A stretch of 64,000 nt of DNA from contig NW_006499728.1 of the NCBI RefSeq assembly GCF_000471905.2, positions 2,501,635 to 2,565,634 on the forward strand, read 5' to 3'. Positions within the stretch are counted from its first letter, which is position 1; each line of letters begins with the position of its first letter. Positions 22,341-33,959 of the stretch are shown here, one piece after another. A model generated the notes under the pieces. That model had not been told where the DNA came from and did no database searches. It worked only from the letters and a program-made list of their open reading frames with translations. Origin of the DNA: Amborella trichopoda (Eukaryota; Streptophyta; Magnoliopsida; Amborellales; Amborellaceae). The position numbers and the translations under genes are program-made.

Positions 22341-23506
22341 ATGAATGCATTCAAAAGAAATGAGAGAATCTTAATTCACTGGCCATTTGATTCAAAGTTG
22401 AGATGGCTTCGCCTAAATTCAAATCTGAAGACAAGTAGTGACTATCGAATGAAGAAGCTTCTCACAATCAACTCCCATTTTCTTAGCATGCCATCAAGTA
22501 GCTCTCGTTACTTAAACCAACCATTCAAAGGCCGGATCGGTGGGGTAGATCATCCAAAAGGTCCGTCTAAGTTTTTTTTTTTACTTTTTTCAAAATTACC
22601 GCTCAGTCAAATAAATTTTTTATTTTTTTTGTTAATAAAGCTGTGCCTTAAAGTTTGAGGCACTGTCCTACGAACAAAAAAACTAAAATAAAAAATAAAA
22701 AAATTATGAATCGAGTTGACTGAAGGTAGTCAAACAGCTCTGAAAAAATAAGTTTTTCACTTAACATCAAAACAGCTCCGAAAAATGTCAATAAGGTTGT
22801 GGGGTGGCAATATGCAAGGGATTAACAAGGGTATGTTAGTTAAAGCTATTGAGTTGGATAATTAGTTTTGACAATTAAATTTTATATGCATTAAAAATTG
22901 GGCAAGCTTTCTATGCTTCCCTTAAAAATTATAGCAAATTTTTAATACCTTTGCCTTTTTGCATGTAAAATGAATTCATATAATTATTATAGAAATAGTA
23001 TTAATTTAAGGAAAAATGTAGAAGGCATCGAGGGACGCATTTCTACATGTGCAACCCATGATGCAACTAGCATCCATCTTAAAGATGGATGCTAAAAAGG
23101 TTGTAGTCCCACTATAATCTCTAAATCAAAAAACTAGAAAAGTACATTAAAATTTATTTTTTATTTTAAAATTTATTTTATTTTATTTTTTATAATTCGT
23201 GTTCGCCCATGATGGATTTTGGAAGGAGTCATCGCATGAATGGGCGAGTCTGCCGACACATAAAAACCTTGTCCTTAATTTGGTACATGAAACTCCTACT
23301 ATTACCCAATGAGCTCCAAATCCAAAATACAAAGGCAACAATCTCCTTATAAAATTATACCCCAATAAAGATAATTGTCGCTATGCTTTCAATTAAATCA
23401 TACCTTTCTGTGTTTACCACGTATAACCTCAATATGATACACCTCGGGCTGCCAAGTAAACTAGGTTGGCCCATGTGACTTTTAACCTGGCAGGGTCGAT
23501 GCTAGT
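22341..23506. other. No recognisable gene
   Basis: The ORF at 22341-22658 and the small minus ORF at 23183-23365 lack recognisable domains. Otherwise AT-rich intergenic DNA. Confidence 0.4.
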
Positions 23507-23588
23507 GAGTAGGTAATTTTGATATCAATGTGGTAATTATCAAATAAGAGTAGGTAATTTTGATATCAATGCGGTAATTGTCGACTAA
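23507..23588. repeat. Two-copy tandem duplication, period 41
   Basis: GAGTAGGTAATTTTGATATC begins at 23507 and 23548. The copies differ at a few positions. Confidence 0.95.
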
Positions 23589-23776
23589 GGTGATTTGCTG
23601 TGAAGGTGGTAACTGTTAAAGACGGTGAGAGGCAAAATCATTGCCCTACTGCAACTACGGTTAAGGCTGGATAAAGAAAATGAATCCAAGTAAATCAGGA
23701 TTATTGGCTATATCCCTTAACTTTTGATATATGTGTGGTTATATCTGGTAGCTTTTTGATATATATATGTGACATT

Positions 23777-24095
23777 TATAGGGGATCTCAAAAATTTCAC
23801 TAGAAAAAATTGTTTTGATGCTCAAATATGCTCAAATTAATGATCTCAACATTAAGGTGTACGGAGATTAAAAAAAATATGGATTTCAAATTTTGAAAAT
23901 AGTGCATCCCTCACTACATTTTTTTACTGTTAATTTTCAAGATTTTCAAGTTTTTAGAAATCTGCTCGATCTACAATGAGATTTAAATTTTATAATTAGA
24001 GATGAAAATATATTTTAAAGCTATCGCGAATATTTTCCATATTTAAACCACATTCCTAGCTATTTGAAGATGTACCTTACTTTGATTGTGCTTTG
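23777..24095 (+). mobile_element. Pal-MITE subtype B, 5'-damaged
   Basis: Retains CTCAAAAATTTCACTAGAAA, core remnant TGATCTCAACATTAAGGTGT, a TTTTCAAGATTTTCAAG run and GCTATCGCGAATATTTTCCA. Both palindromic termini are lost. Confidence 0.55.
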
Positions 24096-24199
24096 AAGCC
24101 AAGGGAGCCAGACTTATAACTTATCAGCATCAATTCTCTACACTCTTGAGACACTGCCTTTTAAGTTGATCTCTCTATCTGGATGCTCCCTTTTATTGG

Positions 24200-24499
24200 T
24201 AGATTTTTCTCTCATACATACACATACACATGCGCACACTCACTTGAACAATGCCTTTTTAATTGTGAGGATGGGGTATGTGTGCGAGCGCGTGAGGGAG
24301 AAAGAGAAAGAGAGATCACCTACAAAAAAGGCACAGCCACTAACGTAAGAAGCAGTACACCAGGAGCAGGTGTCTCTGTGAGAGACAGATCCACCCTCAG
24401 AAAAGGCACCACCCTAGGTCAACCTAGATTGCGAGTGTCTGAGAGAGAGAGAGGAGAGAGATCCACCATCCGAAAAAGCACCACCCTTGGTTAACCTAG
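24200..24499. repeat. CA/GA low-complexity block
   Basis: CACATACACATGCGCACAC followed by repeated GAGAGAGAGATCCACC / GGCACCACCCTxGGT units. Two overlapping plus-strand ORFs here are low-complexity. Confidence 0.6.
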
Positions 24500-24551
24500 T
24501 TCAATGTTCAAAAAGGCGAATGCGGTTCAATGTTCAAAAAGACGGATGCGG
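24500..24551. repeat. 26-bp tandem duplication of a hAT-like start
   Basis: TTCAATGTTCAAAAAGGCGA (24500) is repeated at 24526 with GACG for GGCG. CAATGTTCAAAAAGGCG resembles hAT termini of the GTGTTTAAAAAGGCG type. A GGTGCxCACCT-rich segment at 25070-25160 could be the other part of such an element. Confidence 0.6.
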
Positions 24552-26007
24552 TCACCTAGATATGCGCCCAAATAACTGGGCAGCCTTAAGAAAAAGAGCT
24601 TGCGGTGGAGCCATATGTTGTTTTGTGTGTGTTTCTGAATATATGTATGTATGCATTTAGTACATGCATGTACATATGCATGTATATGTCAAGCCTCGTA
24701 CGAAATTCTTAAAGATCCTTCTTTTTCCATCGTTTTTCTTTTGAATCTATATTTGTGAGAGAGAGGGGTTTCAAACACTTTGAGGATAGGAGAAAGAGAG
24801 AAAAAATCCGCTAGAGAGAGAGGCCTCTTATCGAACACTTGGAGGTCATTGTCTTCTTACTTATAAAGAGGGAACATATAGGTCCATGTGTATCTTCACA
24901 TGTATGTGTGTGAGAGAGAGGCCCCATTGAATTCTTCTTCTCATATGTAGAGAGTGCGCATGGACCTGAAAGAGAGAGAGAGAGAGAGCCAATTCCATGC
25001 TTTATTTTGTTTCGGTGAATTTGAATTTTTTTTTTTTTAAAGGATGGCACCAAGTGGGACACTACCTTGACCGTTTAGGTGCCCACCTTAAGCACGTCTG
25101 CCCAGACCCCACCACCTAAGCTGCACCTAGGCGGTTTGTCAGTCAAGCCGCCTAAGTGGATCTAGATAATGCACCCAATACCAACAAGAAAGTCCTAATC
25201 TCACATTAAGAAACAACAGGGATCATTTTTTCTTTTCACAGGGCCACTATGGCCACATGTCACTCACCCCTTGGTTTGTCTCTATTTTCAGTTCCTATGG
25301 AGTAGAGTTGCTTCCCTATCAGTCTCATCTAGTTGAATGCATCTGAGAACTGTTCCAAGTGGATCGTCAATTTATCTGACTTCACAGAAACTACACTCAC
25401 AAAGTTCTTTGCCATCTGCCATGAAAATCCAGTCACATAGCTTATTCACGAACTGGAACCAAGAATTGCAGCTACGAATGAATCTTCGACATGAATGAGG
25501 AGTACATATAATGATGTAGAAGTAACACCATAGTCCAGTGAGCAACGGAAACAGTTGTCAAATTTGGTCATCGGCATCAAATGAAACGAAGCGCAGCAAT
25601 GGAAATTGGAATCTGAATTCAGTCCTTAGTAGGTCACACTTACTGTCCAACACCATTCATCAATTCAGCACACCATGATGACCCCAATGGACAATGAGCA
25701 TGCTATGTCATAGTCCAATGGATGATCTGCTTGAATAATGGTAAGTTCTACTTGAATTGTTGCCAAAACTTCAAGGGGATTGACTCTCATTCTAATAAGC
25801 AGCATAAAAGAACTTTCGAAAGCAATTGCCATAGAAAAAATCCAGAATCCTATTAACTAGATACCCAGGTATCCAAAGCGCTAAAAAGTTTTAGAGAATG
25901 ATTACAAAGATATTACATAATGAACAAATAAATCTCAAATCTCATAATACAGAACATAAGGTTTATCCATCACAAGGAACACATAAAAAATAAACAAACA
26001 GCAATCC
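24552..26007. other. Intergenic, with GA-rich runs
   Basis: GAGAGAGAG runs at about 24757, 24797, 24911 and 24970, with loosely repeated CGAACACTTxGAGG words. From 25200 to 26000 the sequence looks unique, with no long ORF or recognisable coding motif. Confidence 0.4.
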
Positions 26008-26624
26008 ATCCATATCAAAATCAGCCCAAAAGCATATGACAGAAGAATTTTATGCTCAAGCTAATATAATAAAGGAAAAAGTTTACATAAGGTGTCAACC
26101 TTATACTGTACAAGCAAGGTGCACCTAGAAAACCCACTAGATAAGGTTGTTCCTATGCTGGAAAATTATCAAATCGATCATCTCGACCTCGAGATTCATA
26201 GTCATGAAAAAAAGGGATTTCTAGTCCGAAAATAGTTCATCTTCTAACACATTATCTGGACCATCCATTTTCAAGATTTTCAAACGTATATAGATCTCCT
26301 TGATGGTTACCGTTTCTGGAACTTTAAATTCCATAATTAGGGGCAACAATAGATTTTCATATCATCACAGAGCTCTGTGGCACCAAAACTGCATTTTCAA
26401 CATAGTTTTGAGGTGCACCGTACTTCAATAGTATAAGGTTGACACCTTATACAAACCTCACCCACATATTAAAGAGTTAGAAAGCAAAACAGTTACTAGT
26501 GCAATATGAGAAGTTATCCATCATATACAAGGCTTAGATAAAGAAGAAACAAAAATCAATCTGTCCATATAAAAATCAGCCCAAAAGCATGTAACAGAAG
26601 AATATTATGCTCAAGGTAATATAT
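26008..26624. repeat. Direct duplication flanking a Pal-MITE
   Basis: The about 65 bp before the MITE (26008-26073, CAGCCCAAAAGCATATGACA, then ATGCTCAAGCTAATATA) recur at 26558-26624 (CAGCCCAAAAGCATGTAACA, then ATGCTCAAGGTAATATA). The second copy lacks the MITE and so approximates the empty site. The unit would be about 160 bp without the element. Confidence 0.8.
26074..26463 (+). mobile_element. Pal-MITE, near-intact (GGTGTCAACC terminus)
   Basis: About 390 bp. The left end is GGAAAAAGTTTACATAAGG and the right end ACAAACCTCACCC. AAGGTGTCAACCTTATACT near the left end is matched, inverted, by AGTATAAGGTTGACACCTT near the right. The core is CGATCATCTCGACCTCGAGA. Flanks TATAATAAA and CATATTAAA match at 7 of 9. 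It lies 1.3 kb downstream of the PIRL stop codon and is the closest copy to that gene. Confidence 0.85.
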
Positions 26625-27738
26625 GGAGACTTTGAAAGCAACATAGGTAATACTGCGTTATGGAAAGTCAACATATGCTGTAAATGTGCAGTTCCAATTT
26701 GTCTTACCGCAGTGTACTCCGAGCTCCCAAATCCTTCATCTGTTTTAGTCCAGCTCCTCACCGACCCCGGTTTGGAAAAAATTTATGGCGAAATAGAAGT
26801 TCATTCTACAGTAGCCTTTTTCACCTATTTTACAATAGACCCCTAAACACTCCCGAGCTCTTTTCAAATTTATTATACAGAAGCAGTGGAGTTGTAAGCC
26901 AATTGAATTCTAAAAGAATCGTGTATGTTCAGTACCTATAATAGCAAATGAAGCTCAAGCTATAGCATATGATACATGGATTGCAGAACAAGCCTCATTT
27001 ACTATAAGACCAAACTGAAAAAAAAACGAAGTATCCCAGTTCAATATCCCATAATTTTGGTACTCACAGAAAAAATAAATCATTTGGTACGCCCAAAAGA
27101 AATAAATGAAAGAAAAAAAACAGAGTGATCTGTTATAACCATGATCTGTTATTATACAAGTGCTGGTAAATTAACAGGGGCAGAAGGCAAGATTTGCATG
27201 GCTGCCCTCATATTATGTTATGCCCAAAAAAACAAAAGGAAAAACAAAAAAAACACAAAAAAGCTAATCGTACAATTTCTTTCTGCCGCAAATGATACAT
27301 CTCTTTCTTGTACAAAGGCAATCCAAATAAAGATGCAACAACCTTCAAGGGCATAATGGTCAAGATGAAAGTTCACTTGCCTTAAGGATGGAATCTGAGA
27401 TTCCATCGTGTTAGTGTCGAATTATTGCCTCAATCTCCCATAATATACTGTGAATAATATAGAAAGAGAAAATGATGGAATTTATAGATTGATGAAGAAA
27501 ATCATAAATAGTTTCAGCAATTAAAGACAGAGATGATGATAGAATTTATAGACAGATGTGCAGAAGCAAAGACAGGATTAACAATTAAAAATGGATCACA
27601 TAAGTTACTTAGGAAGAAAGGATTGGATTTCTAAAACAGATGAGAAAAGATAAGTGTAGCTGAATTCTTGAATCTGAGAAGGATGTACTCACCCAAAATC
27701 CCCTTGTCAAAATTAGTACTCCAAAAAGCCTATGGAGC
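26625..27738. other. 3' flank of the PIRL gene
   Basis: Presumed 3' UTR and downstream DNA of the minus-strand gene. Short ORFs on both strands have no recognisable domains. I did not find a convincing polyadenylation signal. Confidence 0.4.
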
Positions 27739-30037
27739 TTAGGCTTTGACATAGTCCATGCCATAGTGCTTCCTCTTGTTAGGCCGGGAGAAGAAACAAA
27801 ACTGAGCCCAACTTTTCTTTTGTTTAACTGTCTGAGTCTTGGAATCTCTCTTGGCAACATACTCAGCCATGTACTGAACAACAGCCTAAAGAGCAAGCAT
27901 AGAACTAATCATCTTCTGATCGAGCAGAAAATGAATCATTTGAAAAAATGAGAAAAAGAAAATAAACACTGAAGACTACAATCAAGTGTCAAATTTTTCG
28001 AGAGTCAGATGCATTTTGACAAAAGCGATAAACCAAGGCATCCAATTTCACAATTGATTCATCAAACATATTTAAAAAGGCAAAAAAAAACGAAGGAAAA
28101 GTGGCTGAAATTTGAAACTCCAGAAGAATTTTGGCAGAAATTTTGATCAAATTCTTTTTATGTAACTCGGAATCAAAATTAGTAAAAAAATACATTTTTG
28201 GAAAATTGATTGACTTCATTCAAATTGCATGGTATAAAACGATGACATATATACCATGACATATTGATGAAGGCCATGATGCCCTTTCCGTTTTGAAGAG
28301 GAAAGATAACTAAAGACTGTTACAAATTAAGCCTATGAATCTGACTTATGTCAGGAAATTTGGTGGGGAGGATGAGTAAATTTCAACTGTACATCACAAA
28401 AGTATATCCTTCAATCCAACAGTGATTTGAGAACTTCCAAATACCTGAGCCCCCATTTCAGCTACATGTCTTGGTGGCACCTCCAATGGAGTCTCTTCAG
28501 CATGAAGCACTTGCAGATTGGATAGCTTAGCAAAGGAGTCAGGGAGCACCCTTATCTGGTTATTGCTTATATCCAACTCTTCAAGCATTTCGAGGTTTCC
28601 AATAGATCGAGGTAGAGCCTGTAAATCCGCAAAATTCCTACCTACATTCAATTTCACAAGGTTGGTAGCAAGGCAAAGGCTCTCAGGCACTGACTCGAGC
28701 TCATTAAAGCTCACATCAAGCTCCTTCAATTTCAATAGAGAAGCCATGGTAGTAGGTAGGCTTTTGATCTTGTTATAATGCAAAGTCAAAACCTCTAAGG
28801 ATTCGAGCCTTCCCACTGCTTCAGGAACAGCTTTCAAGTGGTTGAAATCAGCTCGAATCTCGACAAGAGAAGAACACTGACCTATCATATGGGGTAGTTC
28901 CTCTATCTCGTTGGTTTCAACATTCAATATCTTGAGGCTTATGAGGTTTCCTATTGTGCTGGGGAGAGAGGACAACTGATTCGAGCTCAGGTCAAGGTTA
29001 TCAAGTCGAGATAGTTTTCCAAAAGTTGAAGGCAATGATCTTAATCGGTTTCCACGCAAATCCAAATCGACCAAGCAAAACAAGTCCCCGAAAGAGTCAG
29101 GGAGCTCCTCTAACCGATTAGAGTGGAGGTCGAGTTTAGTTAGAGAGGAAAGGCCTCCTATAGTGTTGGGTAGGGCTACTATTCGGTTTTCTGAAAGGTC
29201 AAGGGTGCATAGGCCAGAGAGCTTCCCTAAGGAATCGGGGAGCCACTCTATTTGCTCTGTCAGTTTGCCTTGAAGATTTAGGTCCCTGGTGCCTTTCTTA
29301 GAAGAAATCTCGAACATACTAGCGAGTTTAATCAAACTCAACTTCTCACTGTCTTCACCTACACATGTTGAAATATAACTGCTCCATTAACAAACCAAAT
29401 CGGACCATTGATGGTAAGGCTATGCATGCAAGGCATTGCGAGTAATGTCAATTTCAGATGAAAATTACAAAACCTTGGGTATTATTAGCAGTCATTACTG
29501 CTAAATTTGGTTAAAGTTCCAGTTCACTATATAGATGAATTATATACTCCAATTTCTTCACTAAATTCTCAAATAAACCTTCAAATAAACTTTTATGAAA
29601 TAGAGGATACAGATTATAGAACATAGAACTATAATTATAGGAGATAGAACTAAACACAACGTCCATTTCACTAAGTGAAAGAAATCAGTGATGGGCTTTC
29701 TTCTTAGCACCAGATAAATTTCTATAGTTAAGAACAATTCAAAATGTTAGCGAATTCCTCCATTCAGAAAGCATAACACTACACAAGATCTGAAACATAA
29801 TTACTTCCACTACCGAAAAAATATCAAGAGAATACTGTCCAAAAAGAATGAAGTTATACTCCTGAAAGAGAAATATAACAAAACAGATGTATTGATAACC
29901 AAAAGTACTTATTCCAGCCACCATGAAGCTATGTTTTAGTATATGAAACAAAGTTACAAACAATTTGAAGCACAAAGAGCAATCTACAGTAATGCATTTC
30001 TAGCACTAGAAAACTACCAACAATGCAAATCACTTGG

Positions 30038-30112
<75 letters not shown>

Positions 30113-30160
30113 GAGGAGGAGGAGGAGGAGGAGGAGGAGGAGGAGGAGGAGGAGGAGGAG

Positions 30161-30200
<40 letters not shown>

Positions 30201-31084
30201 GTACGACGAGACGACGAGACGACGACGACGACGACGACGACGTACGACGACGTACGACGACGTANNNNNNNNNNNNNNNNNNNNNNNNNNNNNNNNNNNN
30301 NNNNNNNNNNNNNNNNNNNNNNNNNNNNNNNNNNNNNNNNNNNNNNNNNNNNNNNNNNNNNNNNNNNNNNNNNNNNNNNNNNNNNNNNNNNNNNNNNNNN
30401 NNNNNNNNNNNNNNNNNNNNNNNNNNNNNNNNNNAGAGAGGGAGGGAGGGAGAAAGACTAACCAGAAGCAGTAACTGGTTTCAAAGAGGAATTCCTCAGA
30501 CCCCTCGAAACATCAAGACCCAAGGTGACTCCGTCAGGGTAGAGAGAAGGCTTGGCCTTCTTAACAAAACTGTCATCTCTACTGTACACCTCTCGACTAC
30601 CCTCAACTGATGCTTGTTTAGAGAGAGAATCAAACCCATCACTAGCACTATGAACACTACTGTTAGATGTAGAAGCAACGGATGGCGTGGCAATTGTATG
30701 TTTTCCATTAGAATGAGAGTTCTGGCTATAATTCATGGACGACGAAGGCAGAGCTTTCGAAGCTCTTTGAAGCAAGTCATCGAACAATGCATGGGTCCTC
30801 TCGAGATCGATGAGTTGCAGAGCTTCCTTCTTTTGATATTTGCTCTGAAAGAACACCAAGTTTTTCTGCATCTCTTGCAACACAAAGAATAGCTCATCAG
30901 GAACATCAGGGGCCTTTCTCTGTCTATTAATTCCATCAATTCTCGCATGTTCTTCTTTCTCTACATTTTGAATAATGGCCATGGCTGCCTCTACCTCATC
31001 TAGACCAGGCCTAGTGGGCAAAGATCTATGAATTCTCATGATCTCTTCCACTACGCCATCGATTGACTGTAAAAAACTACCCAT
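27739..31084 (-). CDS. PIRL: Plant intracellular Ras-group-related LRR protein (PIRL4/5-like)
   Basis: Three coding exons: 31084-30463, 29358-28445 and 27885-27739. Both introns are GT-AG: intron 1 is 30462-29359 (phase 1, G|GT giving Gly), intron 2 is 28444-27886 (phase 0, Gln|Ala). The joined frame is 560 residues, close to the roughly 530-550 usual for PIRL4/5. The start is ATG at 31084 (MGSFLQSIDGVVEEI); an in-frame GTG three codons upstream is not needed. Residues 1-150 hold the PIRL N-terminal region (HRSLPTRPG, FVLQEMQKNLVFF). A Ser-rich linker follows, then about eleven 23-residue LRRs at about 254-505 with LxxLDLxxNxLxxLP repeats. The tail includes KKSWAQFCFFSRPNKRKHYG. Family knowledge: PIRLs are cytosolic, related to animal Ras-binding SHOC2/SUR-8-type LRR proteins, and several act in gametophyte development. 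The exact partner here is unknown. No frameshift or stop is seen, so the gene appears intact. Confidence 0.93.
30023..30264. repeat. GA / GAG / ACG microsatellite cluster in PIRL intron 1
   Basis: (GA)n at about 30041-30108, (GGA)n to about 30166, (GA)n again, then GACGAC / TACGACGACG repeats up to the gap. On the gene's sense strand it is pyrimidine-rich. It lies wholly inside intron 1, so the ORFs through it are artefacts. Confidence 0.95.
30265..30434. other. Assembly gap (170 N)
   Basis: Unknown bases in PIRL intron 1, bounded by TACGACGACG repeats and GA-rich sequence. The gap starts only 28 bp from the exon 1 donor. Confidence 1.
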
Positions 31085-32090
31085 TTTTCTCACAAACCCA
31101 GATAAAAAACCCCAGAATTCCTCGGAGTAATTTCAGATTTTTCAGCTCAATTTCATCAATTCTCCGAGAAACTATGTTACCACTCTGTAAGATAAGAAAC
31201 CCAAATCAAAATCTGTTTCTTCTAAGAATTAAACTGATTTTCTCTCTTGAACCGAAAAAATTTGTATTCTTTTCTCCAAAACCAGAACCCCAATTGAAAA
31301 CGTTTTCTTCTAAGAAATTGAGCAACTCAGAGAGCTCCATATATATACTTGTAAATCCGGGAGAAGAAAAAAGCTCTACTAATGAAAGGGAAAATAAAAT
31401 AAAACCAGATATTCACAGTTTCAAAAAAAGTTAAAAAAAAAAATAGATATTCAGCTCCAGTCCATCAAAATACTACAAAAATACCCACCATATAATCTTC
31501 AAAATCCAGAAAATTAGATATAATAAGGCCTGATTCTCTTTGGAAAACACAAATAGAAAAGGAGCCAGATCATAAAAAAGACCCAGTTTCAACAAAACCC
31601 CAACTAATCTACTATTCCATTCATGAGAAAAAGGCCCAAAAAATATCCAGTCTAATCCCATGCAAAACCCATGAGAAAAAACAACCCATTTTCTCCAATT
31701 TTTGCTAAAAAACAAGCAAACCCAGATCACAAACTATGGTTTTATAGAAGATATTTAGAGAAGGCATTGAGATATATTCATCCCAATTCCATGGCTTCTA
31801 TGGATTTCTGGAACATTCCTAGAGCTTGCTGGAATTACAGGCCATTTTATGATTGAGGAAAAAGAAAACAGAGCTTAAATAATTGAGAAAATATAATATT
31901 TGGGGGGTGTTGTTTTCTGCAAATTCCAGCTATTTTCTAGCCTAAAAAAGGTCAATTCTTTGTGAATATACAAAGAGGAGAGAGAAAAAGGAAAGAAGAG
32001 AGAGAGAAAGATAGGAAAAGGGAGAACAAAAAGCCTGAAAAAACCGTGAAAACAGACAGAGACTTGTGGGGGTGAGAAATAGGGGCAAAA
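31085..32090 (-). promoter_or_regulatory. Probable PIRL 5' leader with possible 5'-UTR intron
   Basis: A pyrimidine-rich leader-like tract (CT on the minus strand) lies at about 31971-32040, and transcription probably starts near or above it. TTTCTTATCTTACAG ends at 31185 on the minus strand and looks like a strong 3' splice site, suggesting a leader intron of several hundred bases. The donor is not settled. Short ORFs in either strand here have no domains. Confidence 0.4.
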
Positions 32091-32903
32091 GCCATTTTCT
32101 CACAGTTACTTGGTGGCATCATCGGATTTTTAATTGCTTATTATTTACTATAAAACCCCTTTTGACAAGTGGAAATATCTGGTCTGGCCTTATGTGGTTA
32201 ATGGGTTTCATTGGGTGAGATTGCCCGCCCATTAATACGAGAAGCATGCCAAAAGCCAACACTAATATTTTATTGGCTTTTTTGGGCTTTTGGAATTTGG
32301 GTTCAAAATTTTATTACTTAAAATACAAAGTCAAAGCTAGGAGGAGATAGTTTCTAAGTATTTTCAGCCCTTTTTATTTTCCTTGGAATCTCTATTTCTC
32401 ACAAAAAAAATGTGGATTTGTGAATTTTTTAGGAAAACAAACAATAGCCCCGATCTGACTTGGAACTGGGTTGGTAGTTCCCGGTTCCTTTTATTTTTGA
32501 CCTGTAAACAGTGGGAATCGAGGGTGGGACAGTCGGTAATTCCCCTTGCCTTATGGTCCTAATCATAGTTAGCAAAGTTTAGTTTTTAAATGTATTAAGA
32601 ACTCTGAGTTTTTCAAAAGATATTCAAAAATTATTATTTTTAATGGAACCAATATAAATTTATATTTTATCTTTTTCAAAAAAAACTTTTCAAAAAAAAT
32701 TCTTTCTTGTAACTTTATTTCGTCGTTAACTTAGTAATATTGAATCTTTGTTTAAAGATAATTACATTAACAATGGGAGTAATTCAAGAATCTTGATTTA
32801 ATAAAGCATTCCATCAAAAATTTCGCCAATGAGTTCCCTTTAAAAAGTGTACGGAAAAATGCGAGCAATATATTTCCCAAAAAAAAATAACCACCAAAAA
32901 TCG
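32091..32903. other. PIRL upstream region, no other feature
   Basis: AT-rich. No Pal-MITE or family C element was found between the PIRL gene and the LTR-like repeat at 33960. Confidence 0.4.
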
Positions 32904-33066
32904 CATATCTCAAAATAATAGCTAGAATTAGAAGAAGAGTAACCCAATGAAAAATATTGTATTTTTTTTTTTCTAAAAATTAATAAAAAAACAATCATAT
33001 ATCTCAAAATAATAATTAGAATTAGAAGAAAGTGTAACCAATGAAAAATCTTGTATTTTTTTTTTC
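32904..33066. repeat. Two-copy direct repeat, period 94
   Basis: ATCTCAAAATAATAGCTAGA (32907) and ATCTCAAAATAATAATTAGA (33001) stay aligned through the TTGTATTTTTTTT run. Confidence 0.9.
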
Positions 33067-33818
33067 AACCCATAGCATCCTTATAGGTAAGAGAGAGATT
33101 TAATGATACTAAATATTTCGGTAGCTAGGAATTCCGCACGATATTTGAATTTTTTTAAGCATTTGTTGTTTTTTAAGCGAAGTTGGATTTTTTATTTTAT
33201 TTTATTATATTTCAATGATGTATACAATATAGTATTTTGGATGGACCACTATTTTAAATATTTGGGTCTTTGAGTTTTCTTTTAATTAACTGCAATCCTA
33301 TATTGAAAGTGTTTTTTGTTTTTTTTTTTTGAAAAACAATCCTATACCTTAGATTACAATTCTTGTTATTTGTTAATTAATTCTAGTGTTTATTATTGTT
33401 GTCATTTTATGCTCTCCATAAATCCCCAATATGTTTTGTGTTGTGACAACATAGTAAGCATTGTTGTTGGATTTATTGAAAGTTTCAAGAAAAAATCATC
33501 AAGGACTACTCTAATAACACTAGTAAGGCTATAAAATTATTGTTTAATGGCTTTAATATATCTATACAATAGCTGCAAATCACATATGATAATCTTTACA
33601 TATCCAATTTTTTCTCCACATTTTTTGGAACCATATCCGAAATAATGATGATTGTATAACTTATCTTATGTTTTGGCGATATGTAGTTTTTACTTAATTT
33701 TTTCCTCCAAAATTTTGAAATAAAACGTATTTATTACCGATTTTTTGGTCTATTTGATATTTTATTATTCCCTAATTTACTAATATGGCCTTAATATTGG
33801 TAATCACCCAAGTTTGAT
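33067..33818. other. No recognisable feature
   Basis: Very AT-rich. The ORF at 33316-33534 shows no recognisable motif. Confidence 0.4.
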
Positions 33819-33858
33819 GTGACTTGGGTGGCTCTTTGTTGTAAACCGCCCAAGTCAC
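33819..33858. repeat. 13-bp stem hairpin
   Basis: GTGACTTGGGTGG (33819-33831) pairs with CCGCCCAAGTCAC (33846-33858) apart from one G-T position, around a 14-nt loop. A further CACCCAAG at 33806-33813 could pair alternatively with CTTGGGTG (33823-33830). The function is unknown. Confidence 0.75.
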
Positions 33859-33959
33859 TGTATAGAATTAGATAATTTCATAATCTTAGAGGACATTTTC
33901 CTCTTAGTTTCTTTCATCATCTTTTTCTTTTCTTTTTTTTAATTTCATTTGGCCCTTTC

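Noticed and set aside
26576-26846. Overlapping ORFs near 26.6-26.9 kb as an extra PIRL exon or gene
   Set aside because: No family similarity, and the PIRL stop codon is already at 27739. No splice-consistent continuation was found.
28394-28444. Continuation of the LRR ORF past MGAQ
   Set aside because: A GT donor follows CAG at 28445, and the family's AVVQYMAE tail is found in a downstream exon (27885) behind a good acceptor. The read-through residues are intron.
30023-30610. Long plus-strand ORFs with RERERE / GGGGG translations
   Set aside because: They are translations of GA and GAG microsatellite DNA and cross an N gap. The region is intron 1 of the minus-strand PIRL gene.
31085-31093. 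Earlier start for PIRL giving MRKMGSF
   Set aside because: The upstream codon is GTG. The ATG three codons later gives the MGSFLQSIDG start expected of the family.
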